Positions 8,112 to 14,839 of a stretch of 50,261 nucleotides of DNA are shown in pieces (position 1 is the stretch's first letter; each line of letters opens with the position of its first letter). Position numbers and translations under genes: made by a program. The notes under the pieces were generated by a model. It did no database searches. It was not told the origin of the DNA and worked only from the letters and a program-made list of their open reading frames with translations. Origin of the DNA: an uncultured Oscillospiraceae bacterium (GTDB lineage Bacteria > Bacillota > Clostridia > Oscillospirales > Acutalibacteraceae); contig URKX01000013.1 in NCBI GenBank assembly GCA_900548545.1, positions 1 to 50,261 of the forward strand. The letters run 5' to 3'.

Positions 8112-8546
8112 GTGGCCTATTCCGATCAGGAGCTTTTAGCGCGGATTATTGAATGCGAGGCCGGCGGCGAAGGGGATACCGGCATGAAGGCCGTTGCCTG
8201 CGTGGTGATGAACCGGGTGCAGGTGGACTACGGGGAGTACGGGAGGCTCCACACCATCCGGGAGGTGGTGTTTCAAAAGGGGCAGTTCACCTGTGCCATG
8301 GAAATGGTGGGAGGTGCGTACAACTATCAGAACATTTACAATATGCGGCCTACCCAGGTGCACTATGACATCGCCAACTGGGCCATTGCCGGGAACAGGC
8401 TGACCAACCTGGGGTTCGCCCTGTGGTTTTACAACCCCTTTTCGGTGACTTGCCGGCAAAATTTCCCGTCTTCGGTGGGGCAGCTGGTCATCCGCCTGGG
8501 AGACCACTGTTTTTACAACCCCACCGATGCCTACGCGCTCACATAA
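8112..8546 (+). CDS. CwlJ/SleB-family spore cortex-lytic hydrolase
   Basis: A 144-residue cell wall hydrolase of the SleB/CwlJ (Hydrolase_2) family, expected to degrade spore cortex peptidoglycan during germination. The start of the domain is ELLARIIECEAGGEGDTGMKAVACVVMNRV, which holds the presumed catalytic Glu (in ECEA) and is followed by QFTC and a long aromatic region. There is no signal peptide and no separate peptidoglycan-binding domain, which favours CwlJ over SleB. I chose GTG 8112 because AAGGGAGGG lies just upstream and the domain begins at once; the upstream extension to 7983 looks non-coding. A GerQ-like gene follows after 13 bases. Confidence 0.82.
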   Translation: MAYSDQELLARIIECEAGGEGDTGMKAVACVVMNRVQVDYGEYGRLHTIREVVFQKGQFTCAMEMVGGAYNYQNIYNMRPTQVHYDIANWAIAGNRLTNLGFALWFYNPFSVTCRQNFPSSVGQLVIRLGDHCFYNPTDAYALT

Positions 8547-8559
8547 AAGGAGGAAGCAT

Positions 8560-9000
8560 ATGCCAGATCGTAGAATGATGAACCAGCCGGAAACCTGCCA
8601 CAGCCAAATGGACCGGCTTCGGGGCCGCAGCGATTTCCAGGAGCTTTCCGACGGCAGCCGCCGCATGGACAATTTCAACACCCCGCCCCAGCCCGTCTTT
8701 GACAGTGAAGAGATGCGGGGGTCTATGCAGGCCATTTTGTCCCAAAATATTGGGTCCTATGTGGTGATCGAGTTCCTCATCGGCACGGAGCAGATCATCC
8801 GCAAGCAGGGGATGCTCTACTTTGTGGGCCGCAGCTTTGTCACCCTGTACGATGAGAACGTGAACAACTTCATTGTGTGCGATATCTTCTCGGTAAAGTT
8901 TGTATACTTCTATATGCCCGGCGACCGCCCCCGGTACAATTACAATTTGCTGCCGCCCGTCAGCGGGGAGCCTGGGATGAACGGCGCCCGGCCCCGGTAA
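8560..9000 (+). CDS. GerQ-like spore coat protein
   Basis: A 146-residue protein with a disordered polar N-terminus (~45 residues) and a compact domain from about residue 55 (AILSQNIGSYVVIEFLI...GMLYFVGRSFVTLYD...FVYFY). The order NxG-beta-strand, a central G-x-GR-like turn and an aromatic strand recalls the GerQ coat family, whose B. subtilis member is needed for CwlJ to localise to the spore coat. AAAGGAGG precedes ATG 8560. Adjacency to a CwlJ-like gene supports the call. Similarity was judged by eye, so confidence is moderate. Confidence 0.62.
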   Translation: MPDRRMMNQPETCHSQMDRLRGRSDFQELSDGSRRMDNFNTPPQPVFDSEEMRGSMQAILSQNIGSYVVIEFLIGTEQIIRKQGMLYFVGRSFVTLYDENVNNFIVCDIFSVKFVYFYMPGDRPRYNYNLLPPVSGEPGMNGARPR

Positions 9001-9013
9001 GCGCTACTGCGAC

Positions 9014-9049
9014 CAAAAAAAGGACCGCCCTCTTGGGCGGCCCTTTTTT
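9014..9049 (+). terminator. Terminator after the spore pair
   Basis: CCGCCC and GGGCGG pair across a TCTT loop, with A- and T-runs extending the stem and a T6 tail. It lies between convergent genes (gerQ-like and pgsA) and could work both ways. Confidence 0.88.
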
Positions 9050-9153
9050 GGCGTTCTTCCGGGGGGCTGCTGCGGCAGTTCACCGGCGGAGAGAAGGCCC
9101 CAAAGCGAGTTGGGAAATTCCCGCCGGCCCTGCGGGACGCAGAAGGCCGGAAG

Positions 9154-9189
9154 GAAAGTTCTTTGCCTTCTTTCTTTCAAGAAAGAAGG
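9154..9189. repeat. Hairpin repeat (CTTTCTTT family) next to pgsA
   Basis: AAAGTTCTTTG is followed by an 11-bp perfect inverted repeat, CCTTCTTTCTT and AAGAAAGAAGG with a TC loop (9166-9189). The arm ends at the pgsA stop codon. The same motif plus hairpin pattern recurs around fabF (48198-48232 and 48281-48317). Confidence 0.55.
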
Positions 9190-9747
9190 TCAGCCCTTCA
9201 CCACGTCTTTGTTGTCCTTGATGTAGATGATCCCCGATACCACGGTGAAGAAGGTGGCGATGAGGATGAGCGCGTGCCCGATGGCCGTGGCCGTGGCCAG
9301 GAAACCCGGGAAGAAGGTGGCCAGATATTGGAAGAGAAGGATGGCGATGATGGCCGCCATCTGGGAAACGGTCTTCGCCTTGCCCCAGTTGTTGGCGGCG
9401 ATGACCCTCCCCTGCTCCACCGCCAGCAGGCGGATGGAGGTGATGGCAAATTCCCGGATCATGATCAGCAGCACGCACACGGTGGAGGCCAGGTCCAGCT
9501 TCACCATGCAGATCAGCGCCGACATCACCAGGATCTTGTCCGCCAGGGGGTCCATCAGCTTGCCGAAATTGGTGATCAGGTTGTCCCGCCGGGCGATCTT
9601 CCCGTCCAGATGGTCGGTGTAAGAGGCGGCGCAGAACAGGACCAGGGCGAAGAGATACCGGTGGGGCACAAATTCCGCCAGCATGAAGAATACGAAAAAC
9701 GGCACCATCACAATCCGCAGCACCGTCAGCTTATTTGGCAGGTTCAC
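9190..9747 (-). CDS. pgsA: CDP-diacylglycerol-glycerol-3-phosphate 3-phosphatidyltransferase
   Basis: Makes phosphatidylglycerol phosphate from CDP-diacylglycerol and glycerol 3-phosphate in the membrane. The CDP-alcohol phosphatidyltransferase signature D-x2-DG-x2-AR-x8-G-x3-D-x3-D is complete (DHLDGKIARRDN...GKLMDPLAD). Several transmembrane helices follow. GTG 9747 is the likely start: the family N-terminus NLPNKLTVLR begins there and a GGGGAG site precedes it. This gives 185 residues. It lies 16 bases after rimO on the same strand, a pairing common in Clostridia. Confidence 0.92.
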   Translation of the reverse strand: MNLPNKLTVLRIVMVPFFVFFMLAEFVPHRYLFALVLFCAASYTDHLDGKIARRDNLITNFGKLMDPLADKILVMSALICMVKLDLASTVCVLLIMIREFAITSIRLLAVEQGRVIAANNWGKAKTVSQMAAIIAILLFQYLATFFPGFLATATAIGHALILIATFFTVVSGIIYIKDNKDVVKG

Positions 9748-9763
9748 ACAGCTCCCCCCTTCC

Positions 9764-11098
9764 TCAGTCCACCAGTTCGCCGGTGAGGTCGGCATCCATG
9801 CTTTCGGTGATCTTTACCTTTACAAAACTGCCCAGCCGGGGGCGCTTGCCCGGGGCGGTGAAAAACACCTTGCCGTCGATGTCCGGGGCGTCCCGGTAGG
9901 ACCGGCCAAACCAGCACTCGGCCCAGCGGTCGAAGCCCTCTACCAGCACTTCCAGGGTCTGGCCCAACAGCGCTTGGCCCTGCTGGTCCATAATGGCCAT
10001 CTGGTCGTCCATCAGGATCTCCGCCCGGTGCTCTTTCACCTCGCCGTCGATCTGGTCCGGCAGCTGGGCCGCGGGGGTGCCCTCCTCCTGGGAGTAGGCA
10101 AAGCAGCCCATGCGCTCAAACCGGATGTCCTTTACAAACTCCGCCAGCTGGGTGAAGTCCTCCTCGGTTTCCCCGGGGAAGCCGGTGATCAGGGTGGTGC
10201 GCAGGATCACCCCGGGCACCTTCTCCCGGACCTTTTTCAAAAGGGCTGTCAGGCTCTGCCGGTCGCCCCGGCGGTTCATGGCCTTGAGGATGGGGCCGGA
10301 GGCGTGCTGCAGGGGCAGGTCGATGTAGGGCACGATCTTCTCCTCCCGGGCCATCACCTCCAGCAGCTCGTCGGTGATGGAATCCGGGTAGCAGTACAGT
10401 ACCCGCAGCCAGTGCAGGCCCTCGATCTTGCACAGCCGCTCCATCAGGGGGGCCAGGGAGTATTTCCCGTACAGGTCAATGCCGTACCGGGTGGTGTCCT
10501 GGGCAATGAGGATCAGCTCTTTGGCGCCGTCGGCCACCAGGGCCCGGCACTCCTCTTCAATGCTCTCCATGGTGCGGCTGCGGTAGCCTCCCCGGATCAG
10601 GGGGATGGCGCAGTAAGAACACCGGTTGTCGCAGCCCTCGGCGATCTTTACATAGGCAAAATAGCTGGGGGTGGTGAGCACCCGGTCGCCGCACAGGGGC
10701 ATTTTTTCCTTCTCCGGGAAGGACTCCACATAGGTGTCCTCCTCCACCATTTTTTGCAGCAGGGGGGCAATGTCCCCGTTGGCGCCAATGCCGATGACGG
10801 CGTCCACCTCGGGCAGCTCCTGGTGCATCTCTTTCTGGTAGCGCTCGGACAGACACCCGGTGACCACCAGCTTTTTGATGCGGCCCTCTTTTTTCAGGGT
10901 GGCCAGCTCCAGGATCTCCTCAATGGATTCCCGCTTGGCGCTTTCGATAAAGCCGCAGGTGTTCACAATGGCGATGTCCGCCAGGGCGGCGTCGTCCACC
11001 GGCTCAAAGCCTGCGTTTTTCAGGGAGGCCATCAGTACTTCCCCGTCCACTTGGTTTTTGGCGCAGCCCAGGCTGACCATTCCTACTTTGTATGCCAT
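9764..11098 (-). CDS. rimO: Ribosomal protein S12 methylthiotransferase RimO
   Basis: A radical-SAM enzyme that adds a methylthio group to an aspartate of ribosomal protein S12. The N-terminal Fe-S domain has its cysteines in LGCAKN, NTCGF and GCLSER. The radical-SAM cluster motif is CDNRCSYC, and a C-terminal TRAM region follows. Length (444 residues) is typical. The N-terminal KVGMVSLGCAKNQVD is diagnostic of RimO rather than MiaB. It precedes pgsA in one transcription unit, 16 bases downstream of the Nudix gene. Confidence 0.95.
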   Translation of the reverse strand: MAYKVGMVSLGCAKNQVDGEVLMASLKNAGFEPVDDAALADIAIVNTCGFIESAKRESIEEILELATLKKEGRIKKLVVTGCLSERYQKEMHQELPEVDAVIGIGANGDIAPLLQKMVEEDTYVESFPEKEKMPLCGDRVLTTPSYFAYVKIAEGCDNRCSYCAIPLIRGGYRSRTMESIEEECRALVADGAKELILIAQDTTRYGIDLYGKYSLAPLMERLCKIEGLHWLRVLYCYPDSITDELLEVMAREEKIVPYIDLPLQHASGPILKAMNRRGDRQSLTALLKKVREKVPGVILRTTLITGFPGETEEDFTQLAEFVKDIRFERMGCFAYSQEEGTPAAQLPDQIDGEVKEHRAEILMDDQMAIMDQQGQALLGQTLEVLVEGFDRWAECWFGRSYRDAPDIDGKVFFTAPGKRPRLGSFVKVKITESMDADLTGELVD

Positions 11099-11114
11099 AC
11101 TCTCGCTCCTTTTG

Positions 11115-11657
11115 TTATCCTTGTTGCGCAGACGTGTCCCGCTCGTCCCGGGAAAAGGCTTCCATCCGGGAGAACAAGGCGTCCTCTTCCCTTTCCCGCC
11201 AGCTGGGGGCCAAATACGCTCCCTTGCCGGCTAGGCCACGCCACTGGGAGAAGTCCATCCACTGGGCGGCATCGGTTTCCCCTGGCTGGAATACCAGCTG
11301 GGAAAGGGGGACCGGCTTTTTTACAGCGTAAATGTCCAAGAATACCCTGGGAACGCACTCTGTGCCCAGAAGCGTCAGCTCCTGGGGCTGGACCCGGATG
11401 CCGGTTTCCTCCCAAAGCTCCCGGCAGGCAGCAGTGAGGGAGTCCTCCCCCGCCAGAACCGCGCCCCCGGTGATCTCCCAGCAGCCGGGGTGCTTTTCCT
11501 TTTCCGGCGCCCGGCGGGTGAGCAGCACTTCCCCCTGGGGGTTGAACACGGCCACTTCCACCGCCACATGGTAGGCTCCTTCGGGCGGAGGGGCGCCCCT
11601 GGGGTGGGTGCGGTGGAGGGGGGCCCGGCCCTTGTCGTATAAGTCCCAAAGTTCCAT
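11115..11657 (-). CDS. Nudix hydrolase
   Basis: A 180-residue Nudix protein that hydrolyses a nucleoside diphosphate linked to another group. The Nudix box G-x5-E-x7-REUxEExGU is complete (GGAVLAGEDSLTAACRELWEETGI). The N-terminus WDLYDKGRAPLHRTHPRG resembles the YfcD/isopentenyl-diphosphate isomerase-like branch, whose substrates are mostly unknown. ATG 11657 was chosen over an upstream ATG because AAGAAGGA lies 7 bases before it. It sits 16 bases upstream of rimO. Confidence 0.88.
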   Translation of the reverse strand: MELWDLYDKGRAPLHRTHPRGAPPPEGAYHVAVEVAVFNPQGEVLLTRRAPEKEKHPGCWEITGGAVLAGEDSLTAACRELWEETGIRVQPQELTLLGTECVPRVFLDIYAVKKPVPLSQLVFQPGETDAAQWMDFSQWRGLAGKGAYLAPSWREREEDALFSRMEAFSRDERDTSAQQG

Positions 11658-11713
11658 GGGCAGTCCTTCTTTCCAGGGGCACGGCGCGCCCCGTTGTTTC
11701 CCTATCATTAAAC

Positions 11714-11752
11714 CATAAAAAATGGAAAACCGCAAGCGGTATGCCTGCGGTT
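11714..11752 (-). terminator. Probable terminator after the DUF3842 gene
   Basis: On the minus strand AACCGCA and TGCGGTT form a stem, followed by TTTTCCATTTTTT. It separates the yihY-sigma/GerMN-DUF3842 unit from the Nudix-rimO-pgsA unit. Confidence 0.6.
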
Positions 11753-11793
11753 CCCATTCTGCTGCCTTTTTACAAATGGACGGGAAGCGGGAG

Positions 11794-12216
11794 TTATGCC
11801 TCCGCCAAGGCCTCCTTGGCGGCCAGTGCCGCCAGCCGGACGTATTCCCCCAAGGGCAGCTGTTCCACCCCCACCACGGTGACCGAGCAGCGGTTCACCG
11901 GGATAAGCACTTTTTGGGCGCGGCTTTCGCTGACCGCCGCCGCCATGGCCGGGGTGATCTCCCCCCACAGGGCGTTGGCGGTGAGGATGCCCATGGGCCC
12001 CAGGATCACGTCCGCGTCCTGGCTGTTGACAATCACCGGGTTCTCCCCGGTGGCGGCGGCGTCAGCACCGGCTTTCAGCATGGCGGCGGTGGCCGCGGAG
12101 TTGGCGCCCACGGCAATCACCTGGGCGTCCAGCCCGGCGGCTTTGCATTGGCTCACCAGGGCGGCGCCCATGCGTCCCCCCTGGCCGTCGATGACCAGCA
12201 GTTTTTTCTGTTTCAT
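11794..12216 (-). CDS. DUF3842 family protein
   Basis: A 140-residue cytosolic protein of unknown function. It begins with a Rossmann-like KKLLVIDGQGGRMGAALV motif, then AVGANSAATAAMLKAGAD and GPMGI, the conserved pattern of the DUF3842 family of Clostridia. The glycine-rich turn suggests nucleotide or cofactor binding. It follows the sigma-like/GerMN gene after 24 bases with AAGGAAA upstream, so it is probably the last gene of that operon. Confidence 0.82.
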   Translation of the reverse strand: MKQKKLLVIDGQGGRMGAALVSQCKAAGLDAQVIAVGANSAATAAMLKAGADAAATGENPVIVNSQDADVILGPMGILTANALWGEITPAMAAAVSESRAQKVLIPVNRCSVTVVGVEQLPLGEYVRLAALAAKEALAEA

Positions 12217-12240
12217 AGCGGTTTCCTTTCTGGCCCTGCC

Positions 12241-13446
12241 TCATTCCCGGTAATCGGTTTCCGCGGTGCGGGTGATGTTCAGGCCCTGGCCCAGGAAGTC
12301 CTGGGCGGTGCGGCCCTCCACGGTGAGCTCCTGGCCCTCGCAGCGGATGGACAGGGTGTCCACGTCCTTTTGATAGGCGGTGAAGGTGGCCGCCATGGCC
12401 CGCAGCATGGCCACCCCCTCTTCCCCGGAGAGGGACAGCGCGTCTTTGGAAAGCTCCACGGTGAGGGCGGCCTCGTCCCCCAGGGTGATGGTGGCGGCGC
12501 TGCCGTCGCCGGATTCTACCCCGCCGGTGTTATAGTCCCAGGAGAGCAGGGTGGTGCCGGCGGGGGCCCCCCCCAACAGCACCATCTGCCGCAGGACCTG
12601 TTCCGGGTCGCCGGGGGCCTTGTGGACGGTGTACTCCACAAAGCCCTCCCCCTCGGGAACGAACACGGAGATGTCCCCCACCCACTGGGGGACGCTGGTG
12701 GTGGAACTGGCGCCCTCGATCTCTTGGGAGGGCAGGTAGCTTTGGCCAAACCAGCCGTACTCCACCCCCAAGAAGGCCACCACGCACAGCGCCACCACCC
12801 CAACAGCCAGGTAGATCACAGCGCCGTCCATGGCCCGGTGGAAGCGGCGGAACCGCTGCCGGGCGGCAAAGCCTCCCTGGCCCTGCTGGGAGAGGAACTC
12901 CTGCCAGACCTTTTGAAGGTTGTCCGCCCCAGGGGCCAGGGTTTCCAAATTGGCCCGGGCCTGGGCCTGGGTGACGCCGGCTTTTTCCAGGGCGGTGTCT
13001 GCCAGGCGGTTTGCCCGGGCCGGGGAAACGCCCAAAAGCGTCCCCGCCTCTTGGGGGGAAAGCCCCAGCCTCTCCCGGCAGAACAGCGCCGCGCTGAGAT
13101 TGAGCGGCTGCTTTAAGATCTGCCGCAGGGGGTCGGTCATGGAGAAGGGCAGCACCGCCCGGGGGGCGTCCTCCAAAGGGGCGCCCTTCTTCTTTTTCCG
13201 GCGCTTGGGCCGCCGCATGGAGGCGTCCACGCAGTTTAAGTACCCCACCCGCAAAAAGCCCTCCCGGGAAGAGGCGGCAAGTTCCCAAAGCTTGGGGCTT
13301 GAAGCCATGTCGCACAGGGCGGCCGCCATCAGGTCCAGGGTGGGGGCGGGCCGGCCCCCTTGTAAGTAGCACAGGGCGAACAGGTCTGCCCCATATTGTT
13401 CATACAGCTCTTGGAGCCGTTCCAGATCCGGTGTGAAAGAAGCCAT
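12241..13446 (-). CDS. Sigma-factor-like domain fused through a membrane helix to a GerMN-like domain
   Basis: A 401-residue protein with an unusual build. Residues 8-45 resemble sigma-70 region 2 (LYEQYGADLFALCYLQGG). A basic cluster lies at 78-87 (RRPKRRKKKK). Residues 110-157 resemble region 4 with a helix-turn-helix (LGLSPQEAGTLLGVSPARANRLAD). One transmembrane helix lies near 209-228. The outer part, about 258-380, resembles the GerMN domain of germination and sporulation proteins (repeated helix-strand units, VELSKDALSLSGEEGVAMLRAM). AAGGAG precedes ATG 13446; an upstream ATG adds only antisense-like sequence. It lies 5 bases after yihY. A membrane-tethered DNA-binding regulator is one inference; loss of sigma function is another. 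Confidence 0.65.
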   Translation of the reverse strand: MASFTPDLERLQELYEQYGADLFALCYLQGGRPAPTLDLMAAALCDMASSPKLWELAASSREGFLRVGYLNCVDASMRRPKRRKKKKGAPLEDAPRAVLPFSMTDPLRQILKQPLNLSAALFCRERLGLSPQEAGTLLGVSPARANRLADTALEKAGVTQAQARANLETLAPGADNLQKVWQEFLSQQGQGGFAARQRFRRFHRAMDGAVIYLAVGVVALCVVAFLGVEYGWFGQSYLPSQEIEGASSTTSVPQWVGDISVFVPEGEGFVEYTVHKAPGDPEQVLRQMVLLGGAPAGTTLLSWDYNTGGVESGDGSAATITLGDEAALTVELSKDALSLSGEEGVAMLRAMAATFTAYQKDVDTLSIRCEGQELTVEGRTAQDFLGQGLNITRTAETDYRE

Positions 13447-13451
13447 ACGCT

Positions 13452-14357
13452 TCACTCCTTTTTTGAGGTTTCCGAATGTTTTTTCAAAAGGCGCTGCTGC
13501 TGTTTCCGCAGGCGGCGCCGTTTCCGTTTTTTCCGCAGGTTTTTCACGTCCATCAGAATGGAGCTGGTTTCCAGCCACATACTTACCTCCGCCCCCAGGA
13601 ACATGATGTACATACAAAAGAAAAGCCAGAACATCAAAATGACCAGGGTGGCCAGGCTGCCGTAGATGGAGAAGTCGGAGAAGTTTTCCACAAAGATGGA
13701 GAAGAACGTGGAGAACACCACCCAGCCGGCCGCTGAGAACGCCGCGCCCGCCAGGTTGTAGGCGAATTTCACCCGCCGCCGGGGCACGCCGGTGTACAGC
13801 AGGGTAAAGAAGGAAAAGAGCAGCACAAAGCCCGCCGCGGATTTAAAATGCAAGAGGATGCTGGCGGTAAAAGCCGACGCGTGGGCTGTGAGCAGCCGGT
13901 AGATGGCGGTGCCGAACACCAGCAGCGCCGCGGCCACGATCAGCACCGCGGCAAAGAGGATGACATACACCACCGCCATGATCCGCAGCCGCACATAGCC
14001 CCGGGTTTCCTGGACTTGGAAGATCTGGTCCAGCCCCTTGATGATGGCCAGCATCCCCATGGAGGAGGACCACACGGCGGCGATCACCGCCACGGGCATC
14101 ACCCCGCCGGAGCGGATGGGGTCCGGCAGCAGGGACGCCAGATAGGCAGCCACGCTGTCGGGGAAGATCTCCAAGGCCCGCTCGATCAAGGTGACCCCGT
14201 CGCCAAAGTGGATCTGCTGCATGAGGGTGAGCAAAAAGGCCACAAAGGGCAGGAAGGAGATCAGCAGGAAAAAGGCCCCGTGGGCCGCGGTGGAGTCCAG
14301 CCTGTCCTGATCGATACGCTCCATAAACCAGGTAAAATGCTTTTTAAAAAGCTTCAT
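13452..14357 (-). CDS. yihY: YihY/BrkB family membrane protein
   Basis: A 301-residue inner membrane protein of the YihY/virulence factor BrkB family, function unsettled (once misannotated as RNase BN). It has the family N-terminus (AHGAFFLLISFLPFVAFLLTL), six hydrophobic segments, the central LYTGVPRRRVKFAYNLAGAAFSA region, and a strongly basic C-terminal tail (KNLRKKRKRRRLRKQQQR). AAGGAGG lies 8 bases before ATG 14357; the upstream in-frame extension is not credible. It leads the unit with the sigma-like/GerMN and DUF3842 genes. Confidence 0.9.
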   Translation of the reverse strand: MKLFKKHFTWFMERIDQDRLDSTAAHGAFFLLISFLPFVAFLLTLMQQIHFGDGVTLIERALEIFPDSVAAYLASLLPDPIRSGGVMPVAVIAAVWSSSMGMLAIIKGLDQIFQVQETRGYVRLRIMAVVYVILFAAVLIVAAALLVFGTAIYRLLTAHASAFTASILLHFKSAAGFVLLFSFFTLLYTGVPRRRVKFAYNLAGAAFSAAGWVVFSTFFSIFVENFSDFSIYGSLATLVILMFWLFFCMYIMFLGAEVSMWLETSSILMDVKNLRKKRKRRRLRKQQQRLLKKHSETSKKE

Positions 14358-14432
14358 AGGCAACCCTCCTTGCAGGGGATGGGCCACTCGAGCGGGGCCG
14401 CGCCGCCGGGGACCGGCGGAGATTTTAAAGGT

Positions 14433-14461
14433 AGTATACCACAGGAAGGTTTTTTTTACCA
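14433..14461 (-). promoter_or_regulatory. Candidate yihY promoter (extended -10)
   Basis: On the minus strand TATACT (14433-14438) is preceded by TGG, giving an extended -10, and by a weak -35 TGGTAA (14456-14461) at 17 bases. The yihY start is about 75 bases further on. Confidence 0.45.
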
Positions 14462-14716
14462 GGGGAATCAAAGGTACTTTTCTCCTGCGCAATATGTGAA
14501 GAGAAAAATATGCAAAAAACATACCTATGGACAGGTGTACGCATAGCATGGATTTGGTGAAAACGCTCGGAATTTGGAGGGGGATGAAGGAGAAAGCGAG
14601 GAAAATAGGTTACAAATCTGAGATATTTTCGCCAGAAACCTGTAACATTTGGAGCGGCTTGGTCAAAAACACTAAAAATGGGGAGAATAGAAATTTGCAT
14701 TTTTCTGTTTCAATAG
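14462..14716. other. AT-rich gap without a recognisable gene
   Basis: About 255 bases between the divergent yihY and opp promoters. The base composition is lower in GC than the genes around it, as expected of a regulatory gap. I see no convincing open frame, tRNA or named riboswitch. Sites for regulators may be here but none is clear. Confidence 0.5.
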
Positions 14717-14745
14717 TTGCAAAACGCTTTCATATGGTGTATCAT
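14717..14745 (+). promoter_or_regulatory. oppABCDF promoter
   Basis: TTGCAA (14717-14722), 17 bases and TATCAT (14740-14745). The predicted start near 14752 places a hairpin at the very 5' end of the transcript, 88 bases ahead of oppA. Confidence 0.65.
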
Positions 14746-14753
14746 TACAGTAA

Positions 14754-14792
14754 CGTGAGTCGATGGTGACGAGGTCGTTACAACGGCTCACG
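14754..14792 (+). promoter_or_regulatory. 5'-terminal hairpin of the opp transcript
   Basis: CGTGAGTCG pairs with CGGCTCACG (one G-U pair), and inside it GTGACG pairs with CGTTAC (one G-U pair) around an AGGT loop, with a small internal loop between. The sequence after it is CTTTTATACTC, too weak in T for a confident terminator. It fits an mRNA-stabilising or attenuating leader; the role is inferred. Confidence 0.6.
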
Positions 14793-14839
14793 CTTTTATA
14801 CTCTTACTCTATCTATAGAGAATTTAGGGGGAATTAAGA

